The notes: generated from the letters alone by a model not told the origin. Numbered from the stretch's first letter, positions 11,177-22,368 are shown. The stretch: 64,000 bases of DNA from Talinum fruticosum (GCA_021018815.1 JAITYX010000030.1:3177001-3241000); one strand, 5' to 3'. Program-made: numbers and translations.

Positions 11177-12189
11177 CTTCTACAAGAAAAAGGGTTCCGA
11201 GTGACACGTAAATTCATTGCACAAGGAAAATTCTTGTAGCCCTAGAGTTACGGGTGACAAAAATACATTATCGTAAAGTCGTAATCCTAGACCCGTCGCT
11301 GTAGATCGGGTGACAAATTCAAAAAAATTGTTGCCTCCCACTACATTCTTGCGCTACAAATTATTTCATTCCCCTGTTCTAACTTTTTGCTATGAATTTT
11401 ATTTGTTGCCTAAAATCACCCAATTTTAGACCACAAATATTTTTGTTTTAAGCAACTAATTTATTTGTTGTCTAAAACCATCCAATTTTAGGCTAAAAAG
11501 TCTAAAGTTTTTACCTTTAGACGACAACCTCATACGTCGCCAACTTTGGATTTGGGTAACAAATTTTGTTGTAACTAAAGCTTAGATCACGTGAGGTATG
11601 GTTTTTAGTGATTCGAATCCTCTTTTAAATTACTAACTTTTATCACCTTATTTCTTCTCTTTTATTCCTATTTATTTCTTAAAGTATAGCTAGAAGAACA
11701 TATAAAAAGACAATACAATACGTTCAAGAACCAAGAACCTTATTATTGTTATTGCACGGGCCAATTTATACATATATCATATCCACAATGTACGAATGGT
11801 ATTACATGCATATATATAATAATGTTCAATAATATACAAGAAAATACAATCCCATGGACATTTTAAGGTAAAAGTACCAAATGGATCTCCAAAAATGCTC
11901 TTTTCCTCGATTAGATGAAACATACACATATGAGAGCTCCTGTCGTGGGTGTAAAAAGATAAAATAAAATCAAAGAAAAAACACCAAATTGGTGCAAGTA
12001 AAGAAAAATATTATTTCTTTTTGATCCAAGCCATCCAAATATCCCCTAACCGCATAGACTTCATTACTAGAAGTATAAAGTGTGTATCATATGCTTTTTG
12101 AAATCCAGCTTGAGGAGGACACCGGGTTGTTTACTTTTCTTAAGCCACCAGATTATCTCATTGGCAATCAGGGCACCATCTAGTTAGGA

Positions 12190-13551
12190 TGGATCATAAC
12201 TGGGCTATGTGCATGGCTGAGGAACTTGGATGTTCTCTCTACTCTCCCTTCCTTTCAAGTATTTGGGATTTTCTTTGGGCGACAATATGAGAAAGGTGTC
12301 ATCTTGGCAACCTGTGCTGGATAAAATCCAAAGTAGGTTATCAACTTGGAAAGCTAAAGAGCGTGGAGGCCTTGGAGTTGGAGATATTTTAATTAAGAAT
12401 GCTATAGCCTCTTGTTCAAGTGGTGGTGGAGATTTTCCAATGAAAAAATTCTCTTTGGATTAAGGTTTTAACCTCAGTGCATAAAGAGCACAATCAGTTT
12501 CTACTTCCTGATCCAAGTAATTCTACAGCAAGTGGAGCATGGAAAGATATTGTTAAGTTGGGGAATGAAGACACTTGTACTAAGACAATTTTTTTAAAAG
12601 GCCTCAATTTTACCTTGGGTAATGGCAAGAGCATTAGATTTTGGATTGACAAGGGGTAGGTGAGAGCACTCTCAAAGATCTTTTTCCACAGCTGTACAAT
12701 GTGTCTATACAACAAAGGGCTAGCATTTTTGAGATTGGGTGGTTTGAAGATCCAAATTGGAGGTGGTTGCTGGCATGGAAGAGGAATCTTAATTATATCG
12801 AGAAGGAATTGCTACATCAACTCTCTGAGATTATTGAACCAGTGTCTCCGGCCGTCTGTGATCCAACCTGATAGTTTACAATGGAGACTACATAGTAGCA
12901 AGCAATTTACAGCGAAATCCCACTCAATGGAGGCCATAACAGTCAAATTTCAAGACTCAACAGTTGACTGGGTGGTATTATCATCTTGGAAGAGGCTTGC
13001 TCCTCCTCAAGTCGAATTTTTGACTTGGTTAGCCTTGTTGGGGAAACTTCACACTAAAGATGCTTTAGTCGGAAAAGGGATTCTACCTGTTCATGAATTC
13101 CTTTGCACCTTCTGTCATGAACACTCAGAAGATGTACACCACTGTTAGTCACCTGCAAGTTCTCTTGGAAAGTTTGGATTCATTGCGCTGGGGTGTTGGG
13201 CCATCAATTGGTGATTCAGGCACAGTCTCCCACCTATTTGATACATGGCTTGGTGTGAATTTCCTTAAAAAGTTTCAGAATAAGGTGTGGATATCTATCT
13301 TCTTTGCAGTTATGTGGTCACTCTGAAAGATGATAGATGACATAATTTTCAATGGTGGTTCTTGTCACCTTTCAAATATCTCGTGGAGTATTAAATTTAG
13401 GGTGGGTATATGGATTAAACTTTGGGAGGATAATTTCTTGCATAACCCTCAAGATGTTGTGAGGTGCTTTGGCTACATTGATAAGTTAGCTTAATTTTGT
13501 ACTGCTTATTTGCTTCCTCTGAAGCTCTTAATGATTAAAAAAAAAAAAAAA
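12190..13551 (+). mobile_element. 5'-truncated, decayed LINE (L1-type) ending in poly-A
   Basis: In broken frames the plus strand encodes the end of a plant LINE ORF2. It starts with NWAMCMAEELGC, then LPFKYLGFSLGDNMRKVS (the hallmark K-Y-L-G motif at the end of the reverse transcriptase), IQSRLSTWKAK, a linker with FTLGNGKSIRFWID, and the zf-RVT domain with SSWKRLAPPQVEFLTWLALL and CTFCHEHSEDVHH. At least three frameshifts or stops separate these pieces. The element finishes with a 15-base A run at 13537-13551. The 5' half of the polymerase and ORF1 are missing, which is usual for LINE insertions. No exact target duplication was found. Confidence 0.85.
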
Positions 13552-13765
13552 CTAGATGATATTATTTTTGCATATGAACCAAGTATGGTAATTAATTTTA
13601 CAATATCGGTAATCTAACGAATATAATTCTCATGAGTTGATAGAGTTATCTTTATTGATGTAATGGGCTACAATAAAGAAGTTGTAGCCCATTAATGTAT
13701 TTTAGCGCTACAAATACCCCATTTGTTGCCTAAGTTGGCAGTTTAGGGTTACAAACAAGTATTTA

Positions 13766-14015
13766 GGGCATGTTCAAAGTTATCTAAAAATTGTCATTTA
13801 TTTTCTATTTTCTATACGTTTCTATTTGTTTTTGTTATTATTATTATTATTGTTGTTGTTGTTGTAGCATCTGTTATTATTTATATTTGTTTCCGTTCGT
13901 TTTATTCATTTTTGCTCTTTCCGGTTCATTTCTATTCGTTTACGTTCATTTCGTTCGTTTTCATTCGTTTATGTTATTTCTTTTTCTATTTATTTTCTAT
14001 GTAACTTCAAGTAGG
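13766..14015. mobile_element. Small inverted-repeat element (MITE-like) with T-rich core
   Basis: Left end GGGCATGTTCAAAGTTATCT and inverted right end CCTACTTGAAGTTACATAG are similar. The core is made of degenerate TTCGTTT / TTCATTT / TTATTG units. A related sequence in opposite orientation is at 58340-58515, which ends ACGTAACTTCAAACAAGCCC. It is inferred to be a miniature transposon of unknown superfamily. Confidence 0.4.
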
Positions 14016-14262
14016 ATTATCTATGCTAAGATTTTAGGACTATGAGATCATGTCTGTCACCCAAATTAACCAACTAAGGCAACAACCTTAAATATTACCA
14101 TATGACTATGAATGCACATTTTGTCGCCTGAAATTTAATCTTTGGCTTCAAAGATGTATTTGTTGTCCATAAGGACAAACTATGGCTACGCTTACGGGCA
14201 AATTTTTTTACTAGTTGCCTTTGCTAAAACCACTCGTTGCCCAAAATTAATTTTCTTGTAGG

Positions 14263-15010
14263 ATCGCACCTAGCACACTCTCTTGTTTCCGCGTTGATGT
14301 ATTCTGTATTGTTGATCCTAAATTCAATAACTAGTAGTCCTTAACATATAGCTTACAACCAACAATGTGCTCGCTATTGTTAAATGTTTGACTAACCAGT
14401 AATGGCAAGAACTTAAACATGTTATCCCAAATCGTATCAGAGGCTGCCATGACTGACACAGAGCTGAGTCCTCTCCTATAATCAAATGAAGCCCAGATGC
14501 CCATGGGCATGACGGGGAAGGAGAGTGAAGGCAGATAGTCCAATAGGAGGGAGGAGAAAAACGGGTTTCACTTTTCCGGAGTATGGAAAAATTAAAGGGT
14601 ATTTTTAGAAGATTATTTAATTTAGTAATTAATTACTAGGATAAAATCAACCAGTGTAAATTACAGTATAATCTTTTTTGACTGGGTGTGTACTTAGTCT
14701 TTCCCCCTTCTTGGCTGCATATTTTCTCCTCAATTAATTAAGAAAACGTTTTCCCTTTTATGTTTTTCTTGGGAAAGTGACTAATTTGCATTGAACTTCA
14801 TCACAGAATCTCCCAGGATAGCAATTTAAATAGAAAGAATTCTCAACTTCCTTTTATGATTGTTTCCTTTTTCTTTATTTTTCTTAGGAAAATCCTTAAT
14901 TTTCATCCACAGGAAGTGAGAGAGGAAAAGAAACAGAGAATCGAATAACTTGAGGTTGAAATATACTGCTTCTCTTCTAGGCGTCCTGATTTTCTCTCTT
15001 CAGTTCAGTA
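14263..15010. other. Intergenic, upstream of the neprosin-type fragment
   Basis: The minus strand at 14331-14543 has a 70-codon open frame without recognisable homology. From about 14720 the sequence is less uniformly AT-rich and may include the promoter and 5' leader of the next plus-strand fragment. Nothing else is seen. Confidence 0.3.
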
Positions 15011-15669
15011 ATGGAATTATCTGTAATTTTTCTTCTTATGTTACTACTGCTAACCCTTACTAATATCTCAGGTAAATCTTTCTGGCCTTTCCCTACATAT
15101 CACCCCAAATTACTCTGCAAATTGCATGTTTTACATATGTTTTAGTTTTCTTTTACAGGCAAATTAAATGTCATCCATCGATGAGTTGATATAATCATAT
15201 CCCCCTACCGATACTAAAATAATAGAAATATTATGTGTCTAGTTTTTGCTTTGGGCAGAAAATATTATGTGTCCAATGAAATACCACTCAATAAACATAA
15301 TTTAAATTTATTTTTCTTTTCGGAGGCGATAATAAAAAACATTAACAGATGTCCTTTTTTCAATAACAAAAACGTTAACTAATGTCGATTGACTAAGAAA
15401 GAGGGGTCTTATTCATTTCTCGATCAATTAAGCATTGAAAAGGATGAATGGAATATCAAATAATGTCAAGATCTCGTTCAAGAAAACATATTAATTAGTG
15501 TAAAGATGATGTTGATTAATGGAATATAAACTCATCTTGTATGATCTGTTGAGATTCTATTTTAATTGCCATCACTGAGGGTGCCACAGTGTCTCAAGTT
15601 CATGAAGAAGAAATTGGGTGGGAGAAGGAATATAAACTCATCAACAAGCCTAGCCTCAAGACAATCAAG
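15011..15669 (+). pseudogene. Neprosin-type gene, 5' end only (two exons)
   Basis: Exon 1 (15011-15071) encodes MELSVIFLLMLLLLTLTNIS, a clear signal peptide, and ends at a TCAG/GTAAAT donor. Exon 2 (15590-15669) starts after a CCACAG acceptor, joins in frame and encodes VSQVHEEEIGWEKEYKLINK followed by PSLKTIK, ending at an AAG/GTATTA donor. The LxNKPxxKTIK motif after a signal peptide is what I would expect at the N-terminus of the plant neprosin family (DUF4409/DUF239, secreted glutamic-type prolyl endopeptidases), where GDIIDC normally follows in the next exon. No such exon is found downstream; instead a Stowaway-like element starts 14 bases after exon 2. I infer a truncated gene copy, though a very distant exon cannot be excluded. 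Confidence 0.5.
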
Positions 15670-15682
15670 GTATTACCTGAAA

Positions 15683-15940
15683 CTCCATTCGTTTTAAAAT
15701 ATATGTAGTTTTAAAGTTATGCGGGAATACTAGGAAACATAAAATTCGTGACAAATTTTATGTTAAAAGACTAAGTTGCCCCTATATTTTATTGGAAATG
15801 AAAAAGAAGACAAACAAAATAATTAATAAGGACAAAATCGATAAATTAGTAATTAATATGTCATTGAAATTGTAAAGTGACAAATATTATGAAACGAAAA
15901 AGTTAATTAAAGTGATATTTATTTTGAAATGGATGGAGTA
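15683..15940. mobile_element. Stowaway-like MITE
   Basis: The ends are CTCCATTCGTTTTAAAATA and, inverted, CTCCATCCATTTCAAAATA (3 differences in 19), matching the CTCC-CGT-type termini of Stowaway (Tc1/mariner) elements. The right flank is TA; the left has AA where TA would be expected. Length is 258 bases with no coding capacity. A decayed relative is at 2455-2675. Confidence 0.65.
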
Positions 15941-16645
15941 TATATATTAAAATAGTAATTAAATGAAATAGAAAAACCTTAACTATGTATGTATGTATGT
16001 ATGTATGTGTTTTTAACTTTTTTATTGTTAATAGTACTTTTCGACATGCTCATATCATTTAAATGACATATCATTTTGTGTTCCTTTCCTAACGTCGAAT
16101 CTCTCTGTTTCTTGGGAGTCAAATTAATATCGATTGAATCTCTCCAAATATTACTTTCTTGGGATCCATATTGAGATAAATCTTGAAATTTCACTGTATC
16201 TTCTTCCTTCATTGTGTGATGTTTCTCTGTTGTGAACTTGTCAACTGCTGATTTTATGTCACTCTCCGGATGAGAACCTCACATTTAAATCCTTTTTTTT
16301 ATGACCTTGAACTTTTTGTATCTTATGATTCAGGTGTTTGGGCATCTTTTCAATGTCAGATTGTTTTTTTTTCTCTATCTTTTAAAGAAACATGTATATC
16401 TCAAAAAGTAACTAATTCATTACTAAAGTAAGATTTATTAAAGCATAAGTCGACCAAAGACACATGAATCTCCATTCCAATAATTGAGGATTTTTTATTG
16501 CATTCGATATTAATATCTAGTTTTCTTTTAGTATTTTTATTGGGTTGACCAAATTTTTGTTTAGATGTATGCATAAATGGTGATTTGTAAGGTCGTTTTA
16601 ATTTTTTTTTCACGTATATCATTTATTGATTTTACATTAGGAGTG
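15941..16645. other. AT-rich intergenic with a GTAT microsatellite
   Basis: A (GTAT)n tract of about five units lies at 15986-16008. The rest has no supported gene; short open frames on the minus strand at 15979-16212 and 16401-16622 show no family features. Confidence 0.35.
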
Positions 16646-16903
16646 TTTACAATGCAAAAAAAAAAAAAAATAGCGACAGAAAATTTTCGACGGGTTAAGA
16701 CTCGTTGGATAGTCCGACGGGAATTTTTTAGGAATTCTAACGGGCCCATCGAAATTCACGTCAAATTGTCCTATTGATCCGTTGGTCATCCTTCACCAAC
16801 AAGCGAGAATTCAAACGAGTATTTCCATCGGAAATCCCGTCCGAATTCCAAAATTCCGTCGGAATCTCGTTGATATTTCAACTTTTTTTTCTAATGTTAG
16901 TAG
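16646..16903. mobile_element. Miniature CACTA-like element with CCGTCGGAAT subterminal repeats
   Basis: The left end, GTTTACAATGC followed by a run of A and TAGCGACAGAAAATTTTCGACGG, and the right end, CCGTCGGAATCTCG then TTTTTTTTCTAATGTTAGTAG, resemble CACTA termini (CACTACAAGAAAA...). The interior is packed with GACGGG / CCGTCGGAATT / CCCGTCCGAATTCC motifs in both orientations, characteristic of CACTA subterminal regions. At about 258 bases it can only move with a helper. Confidence 0.5.
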
Positions 16904-17129
16904 AATCTCACTTTTTTCATGACTATTCCTGTAAAAGTGATCTTCCATGTTATCGTCTTTTTTTTAGATAAAGTAAAATAATCTCCACACATTGAATGTA
17001 GAGAGAAAAACCATATTTTTAATAGTATCAAGTTTAGTACATATTTTTTCAATTTCTTTAGTAAAATCACTTGGACGATTTGAATTTTCACTTGAAAACC
17101 TCGGATTGATCTACAAGGAAAGCATAAAT

Positions 17130-18260
17130 AACAAAAAACGCTATGTCAGATTCATATTGGAGAAAATAAATATAATTTACAACTTAACATCAAATACATA
17201 TAAAAAATACATATATACTAGTTAAAAATAGGAATACCATCAACTAAAAATTATTAAATTATATAAAAAATAATTCGACCGTGATAATTACAAACTATAA
17301 CTAACTAATTTTATTAAATTAAATAAATAATAACAGGTCTTATTACTGATATTATACTTATCATTAAATTTCTTTTTTGATTATGGCCCATTAAATTTGG
17401 GTTTTGAGTTTTTCCTTTTTTACTAATTGAATTACACATTTAATTTTCTTTTATATTAAGGCCCATCCAACGATTTCTTTTGTTTTTCTTCAGTGATAAT
17501 TTCTTAATATTTTCTTTTTTTATTTGCAGTTTTTTAATTTTGATTGCAACATTTTTTTAACATTATGCTTCCATAAACTATATATGTTTTTTATTTGGCT
17601 GCATTAATTTTTTTATATTTTTAGCATTATAAATTTTATCGGTTTGAGCTACAAAGATTGATTCCTTAGTGATCTTTCAAAAGGCAACTCCAAAAACTAA
17701 TTCTTTAAATAAAGTATCTTATAAATTACAATTCAACATCAAATAAATTAAAAAAACAACAACATAGATATATACTTGTTAAAAGTAGGAATGCCATTAA
17801 GTAAAGATTATTGAGCTATATGAAAAATAATATGACAACAATAATTACAAAAAGATGCTAACTAGTTTTCTTAAAAATAAATAAATAATCACAATTGTTA
17901 TAATTGATATTTTAATTGAATTTGATTTGTCAAAAACTTTTTAATGTGGAAGAACATACAAAGGAATATAATAAAATCAATAAAAAGGTTTATACATCAT
18001 AATACTATTAGTTTAAATTATAAAGATTGATTATTTAATGGTCTTTTAAAAGCCATCTTCAAACATTTATTCTTTGAATTAAGTATCTTAATTTATAAAT
18101 TACAATAATTATAAAAGTAGGAATATTATTAACTAAATATTGTTAAGCTATACGAAAAGAAAAAACTCACAAGTCTTATTATCAATATTATCCCTAATTT
18201 TAATTGAACTTGATTTATCCAAATTTAAAAGTGGATGATCATACAAAGGCATTTAGTTAA
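17130..18260. repeat. Three diverged direct copies of an AT-rich unit
   Basis: Units at about 17150-17390, 17690-17950 and 18060-18250 share the same order of blocks: AATTTACAA-TTAACATCAAATA, then TATATACT-GTTAAAA-TAGGAAT-CCATTAA, then ATTATTAA-CTATAT-AAAAATAAT, then AATTACAA, then CTTATTA-TGATATTA. Each has lost or gained bases. It may be a decayed tandem array or the interior of a larger transposon. No coding content is seen. Confidence 0.5.
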
Positions 18261-18887
18261 TAGAAAAAATAAACGTTAATATAACTAAAAATTAAATTCT
18301 CAACTTAGTTGATCATTCTTGATTTCACCATGATCGTTGTTGCTCTTGATTGAAGAATCCATAACAATAGATTTATGGAAGTTAAAAGTTCATAAGAAAC
18401 CGGTATTGTATATGATGATTTAATCATATATTTATATAGGTGACAAACTATGGTTTAAATACATATTTTTAAAAAATTATAAATAAATTTATAATATTAA
18501 CATTATTATATGAAATACTAGATATATTATTGAAATAAATAAGGAAAAAAAGCCAATATCAAAAAATAAAAGTAAGGTAAATAATGTCAAAAACAAACAT
18601 AACAAAAAATTCACTATAAATAGGAAAGAATATAAGAAGGAAACCTTCTCTAACTACAAGTTGAACACTTGAACACCACCTTTGGTGATGAAAGTTTTAC
18701 ACCAACACACTGCTGACATGTTATGTATTTATAATTGAACAAAAAGTCATATTCAGACCCTTTTTTTTAATCGGACAAATTCGAATAATCGGATCGGATG
18801 AAATTTGCCAACACTAAGCTTGGGGTAAGAGAGTTTTTTCTCCAATGGCCTTGTTTAAAACACACGCCATTGCCAACACTAATAGGA
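18261..18887. other. AT-rich intergenic before duplicated segment B
   Basis: No gene is seen. A block at 18841-18877 (TCCAATGGCCTTGTTTAAAA, then CACGCCATTGCCAA) repeats, in diverged form, the sequence at 18973-19010 inside segment B, suggesting a partial internal duplication at the segment's left border. Confidence 0.35.
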
Positions 18888-19251
18888 AGTTTCTTTTTTT
18901 CCTGATGAAAATTAATAGGAAGGTTTTTATAGAACAGAATATTTTGTTGGCTGAGAGAGAGAGAGATTATTTGCTCCAATGGCTCCGTTTAACCACCGCC
19001 ATTGCCAAATTTGGCCGGGAACAAATCAATGACATCTAGGATACTTTTCTAGTATATGTTAAAATATATTATTTATATAGATAAATAAAAATAAAATTCT
19101 TACACAAGTTTATATATTGATTTATTTTCATTTCCATTACAATTTATAATAAAAGTTGAAGTAGTTAAAAATAAAATTCTTACACAAGTTTATAATAAAA
19201 GATAAATGATATCTAGGATACTTTCCTAATATATGTTAACATTGTGCTTTA

Positions 19252-19416
19252 CCCTCTGTTTGGATATAAGAAGGGGAGGGGAGGGAGGAAAATGGAAGGG
19301 AAGGGAGCGAAGATACATTTTCTTGTTTGGATTTAAAATAAAGGGGAATGGAGATTACTAATATTCGCTTATTTGGATTAAAAAGGGAAAGGGAGGGGAA
19401 GGAAAACATATTATTC

Positions 19417-19466
<50 letters not shown>

Positions 19467-20196
19467 ACCACTTTAAATTAAAAATAATGAATTTAAATTT
19501 AATACAAGAAACACATTTCCTCTAGCAACGTTCCATCTAAAAAAATTTATTTTTTAATAATTATTTTTTCTATTTATAAATTATTACCCAAAATAAAATA
19601 AATTAAATAAATTAAATAATATAAGCACCCAAAATATAATAAAAAAACAAAATAGGAGAACGATAAAGATATTAATGTCCACATGTGTATTCATGGTGAT
19701 TAATATATATATCTACTTTATTCATCATAATTACGAATTCAAAAAAGATATTTAAGCTAATAATTTGGACCAAAACAGTAAGCAACATATGAATTAGATT
19801 AGTTACTAACTAAAGGAAAAAAAAAGTGAATAGGTATTAACTTCATGACGATCCGTAAAATAGAATACCAATTTAACCCTAATGTTTATATATATATATA
19901 TATATAATTATTTTGGAAGAAAAATAAAAGAAAAAGAAAAATTTGGAGGGAAATAAGAAAAGATAATGTGATAATAAAAAGAAACAAAATATAATTAAAT
20001 TAAATTAAATTATTTTTTATTTATTATCTTATTCCCTCCCCTCCCTTCCCCTTAATTTGAAGGGGAATGAAAAAGGGCGAAGGGGGAACGGTTCCCCATC
20101 TTCACCCCCTCTATTTTATCCAAACAAGGGAAATTAAAGGGAATTATTCCCCTTCCCCTCACTTCCCCTCCCTTAACCTCCAATGCAAACATAGGC
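19252..20196. mobile_element. Harbinger/Tourist-like non-autonomous element with TTA target duplication
   Basis: The element starts CCCTCTGTTTGGATATAAG and its inverted right end starts GCCTATGTTTGCATTGGAG; both continue into GGGGAGGGGA-type G-rich blocks. It is flanked by TTA on each side (19249-19251 and 20197-20199), the 3-base target duplication typical of PIF/Harbinger elements. The paralogous segment at about 8337 has a single unduplicated TTA, i.e. the empty site. The interior is AT-rich with an (ATT)n run at 19417-19461 and no transposase, so it depends on a helper. Confidence 0.75.
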
Positions 20197-20258
20197 TTAA
20201 ACTTTTTCATATTTGTGCCTCGCATATAGGAAAACAAGGATTAGTGGTTACTAACCAT

Positions 20259-20465
20259 GTTCTGCTACAAGTATTGTGGAACACATGCCTACATGTTGGG
20301 AGGATACATAGCTCTTGGCCATCTACGAAATTCATCATGCAAATTTGGCATTGTGTTATATCCAACTCGGTCTGCGTACTAGCGGAGTATGTATCTACTA
20401 GAAAACGATTATAGATTTCTGCTCGTAATGGTGGGTTAGAATGAGCAATTTGGTTCTCAACATTG
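20259..20465 (-). pseudogene. RING-H2 zinc-finger fragment (copy B)
   Basis: The minus strand encodes NVENQIAHSN, YNRFLVDTYSAS, then CQICMMNFVDGQELCILPTC and RHVFHNTC, colinear with the fragment at 8392-8619. The six ligands of the first part of a RING-H2 finger are preserved, but after HNTC it continues SRT and is not followed by the last C-x2-C pair. Conservation of cysteines and histidines while neighbouring residues differ suggests that selection acted on the parental gene before truncation. The parental full-length gene is not in the window. Confidence 0.6.
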
Positions 20466-21295
20466 GACGATTACGCAAAACATAAAATGAGTACCATGTA
20501 TACTCGTATATGCTAAAGTTATAAAACAACTAAATATAGCGATATAAAGAAGAGTATCATTTTCCAAATCGAGATATTTTGCGCTTTTCTTTTGTGTGAT
20601 CATGGCGGTTAGAATGACCCCGAGAATTATCACCCAAAATTGTCACCATTTCAGCGGCCATGGTGGTAAGAATAACCCCGAGAGTTATAATAAACACTTT
20701 TATTAAAAAATACAAAAAGAAGTTGAATTTTAAAAGAAAGAAAAAAAAGCATTCTCTATCCACTATGGTTCGTTAAAATATCAGCAAATATAAGAGGGGA
20801 GGTATATTCTAAACGAGGGAAAATCACCGAGTAAAAGCGAGCAATTGAGGTCATCGCTAGCTCCCGCAATTGAATCATTGTAAGCTTTTGTAATTGCAAA
20901 ATTCACAAAATTACACTAATTAGATCAATAAGTTGCTAGCATGAAACAAATAGAAAAAGCAGGCTTGCATGCAAATGGGAGAGAAAAAAAAAGTTAAAAA
21001 GTAAAAAACGTACCCAAAGTGTTCCCCTTTAGCTATTAAGAAATTAGAGAGTGAAATGAGATTTTAGAATTAGAATAATACATTCACGTAATAAAGTTAT
21101 CCATATATACAATTCAAAAAGCACTATTAAATTGTGGATTGTATACACTAATAAAAGTATGATAGTCCTCCTCTATTGAAAACCAAATTGAAATACAGAA
21201 GGAATAAAGTGTCTTTCACATCAAGTATTTAATAAAATGAGTTTTATGTCAACATCACACCATTATTCTTTCACTCTTTACGCCATCACTACTAT

Positions 21296-21994
21296 TAGTG
21301 CAAAGTATGACTAGTTCAAATTGTACTATATAACTTATCAATCTTAGATATGTTTGTTTGTAAACATTAGACGCGTATTCGGCATACCAAAAATAATGTA
21401 TAACACTCCTCACTAAGAGAGTAGCGGATAGAATTTTTAGCCTTCCACTATTTTGCTTCTTTTTGCGCCCATATATTTTTGTGCCTATCACACAATTTGA
21501 AAATATGGATAAAAAATAATTTCTCATAAAAAATGATTTCCTTGAAGATATTCCCAAACGAAACACACCTTAAAATTAGGATATTGTGTAAAATAGTAGG
21601 CCATTTGACACATAGGGGTATTTTGATAAATGTTTTTTGGGAAATTTGTTTTGTTAACAATGATTCTTCTATTGGATTACAACATTCATTTTAGATTACT
21701 CTTATTTATAGATGACATATATATGTATCTACTTTGGCCATATCAAAGCAAGCAAAGATATAATGTGTTTTCGACAATTTAATTTATTTATTTATGATAG
21801 AGTTGAAAGTTATAACATATCACCATTTATATGACTTGGAGTTACATAGTTCAAACAATGTAATTTTGTAAATTAGGTTGGGCATCATATCTGTAGTACA
21901 TATTGACACCAAAAATAAACTCTAGAATAGTGCAATTATGACAAAAAAAATAATGCATATACCCAAAATTTAAAATGAGAGCAAAGAGATCAAA
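21296..21994. other. AT-rich intergenic
   Basis: No supported gene, RNA or recognisable transposon end in this stretch. Short open frames on the minus strand at 21255-21660 have no family features. Confidence 0.35.
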
Positions 21995-22261
21995 CAATTG
22001 TCAGGAGACGAAAACCTTATTGTAAAAATGGTAACTTATTAACAACGAGAATTATATCCCTCCTTGTGGCAAACAATTATGAGTAAATGCATTCGTTGTA
22101 AAAGATATCGATTAGGATGAGAAAGGAAGACCGATCATAATTGATATTTATTCATTTGCGACTAGAGTCTTTTACGATGAGTAGTGACTGAGTGCATTTC
22201 GCAGTGTAAAAGTCTTTTACAACGAGAAAATTCATAATAAATGAACCTTTTTCTTATAGTG
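21995..22261. mobile_element. Miniature CACTA-like element and a nearby orphan terminus
   Basis: The right end reads TTTTTCTTATAGTG, close to the TTTTCTTGTAGTG end of CACTA elements. The left end CAATTGTCAGGAGACGAAAA is a decayed terminus: at 22548 the window has a better preserved relative, CACTACAAGGAGACAAAAAC. Motifs CGTTGTAAAAG, CTTTTACGATGAG and CTTTTACAACGAG recur inside, as expected of subterminal repeats. Sequence just upstream of both termini is also shared (TTAAAATGAGAGC / TTCAAAATGAGAGC). Confidence 0.5.
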
Positions 22262-22364
22262 CATGGTTCGTTAAAATATTTTAAAAATTTAAGAATCACA
22301 TACTTTATTTTTATAAAAAATTACTTTATTCTAAAATAAACATTTGATTTTAGAAAAATATAAA

Positions 22365-22368
<4 letters not shown>

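Larger units (their letters stand above)
11177..14262. mobile_element. Non-autonomous CACTA-like element, interrupted by a LINE
   Basis: The left end reads TTCTACAAGAAAAAGG and the right end, inverted, reads ATCCTACAAGAAAATTAA. Both are close to the CACTACAAGAAAA terminus of plant En/Spm elements, though the outermost CACTA bases have decayed. Short subterminal repeats of the kind TTGTTGCCTAAA / TTTGTTGTCTAAAA / CGTTGCCCAAAA recur at 11400-11480, 13720-13740 and 14110-14250, as expected for transposase-binding sites. No transposase is encoded. A truncated LINE (12190-13551) and a small inverted-repeat element (13766-14015) sit inside, so nested insertion is inferred. A clean 3-base target duplication is not visible. 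Confidence 0.5.
18888..21295. repeat. Duplicated segment, copy B (with Harbinger-like insertion)
   Basis: Homologous to 7985-9530 in the same orientation, but longer because a 945-base element has inserted at 19252-20196. Flanking sequences on both sides of the insertion align with copy A without a gap: AACATTGTGNTTTA on the left, TTAAACTTTTTCATA versus TTAAACCTCTTCATA on the right. It carries the second copy of the RING-H2 fragment. Divergence between the copies is moderate, with scattered substitutions and small indels, so the duplication is not recent. Confidence 0.75.

Noticed and set aside
13791..14045. Plus-strand open frame rich in Phe, Tyr and Cys
   Set aside because: Produced by the T-rich low-complexity core of the small inverted-repeat element.
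14331..14543. 70-codon minus-strand frame containing MPMGIWASFDYRRGLSS
   Set aside because: No recognisable domain, no supporting splice sites or neighbours; could be a gene scrap but cannot be named.
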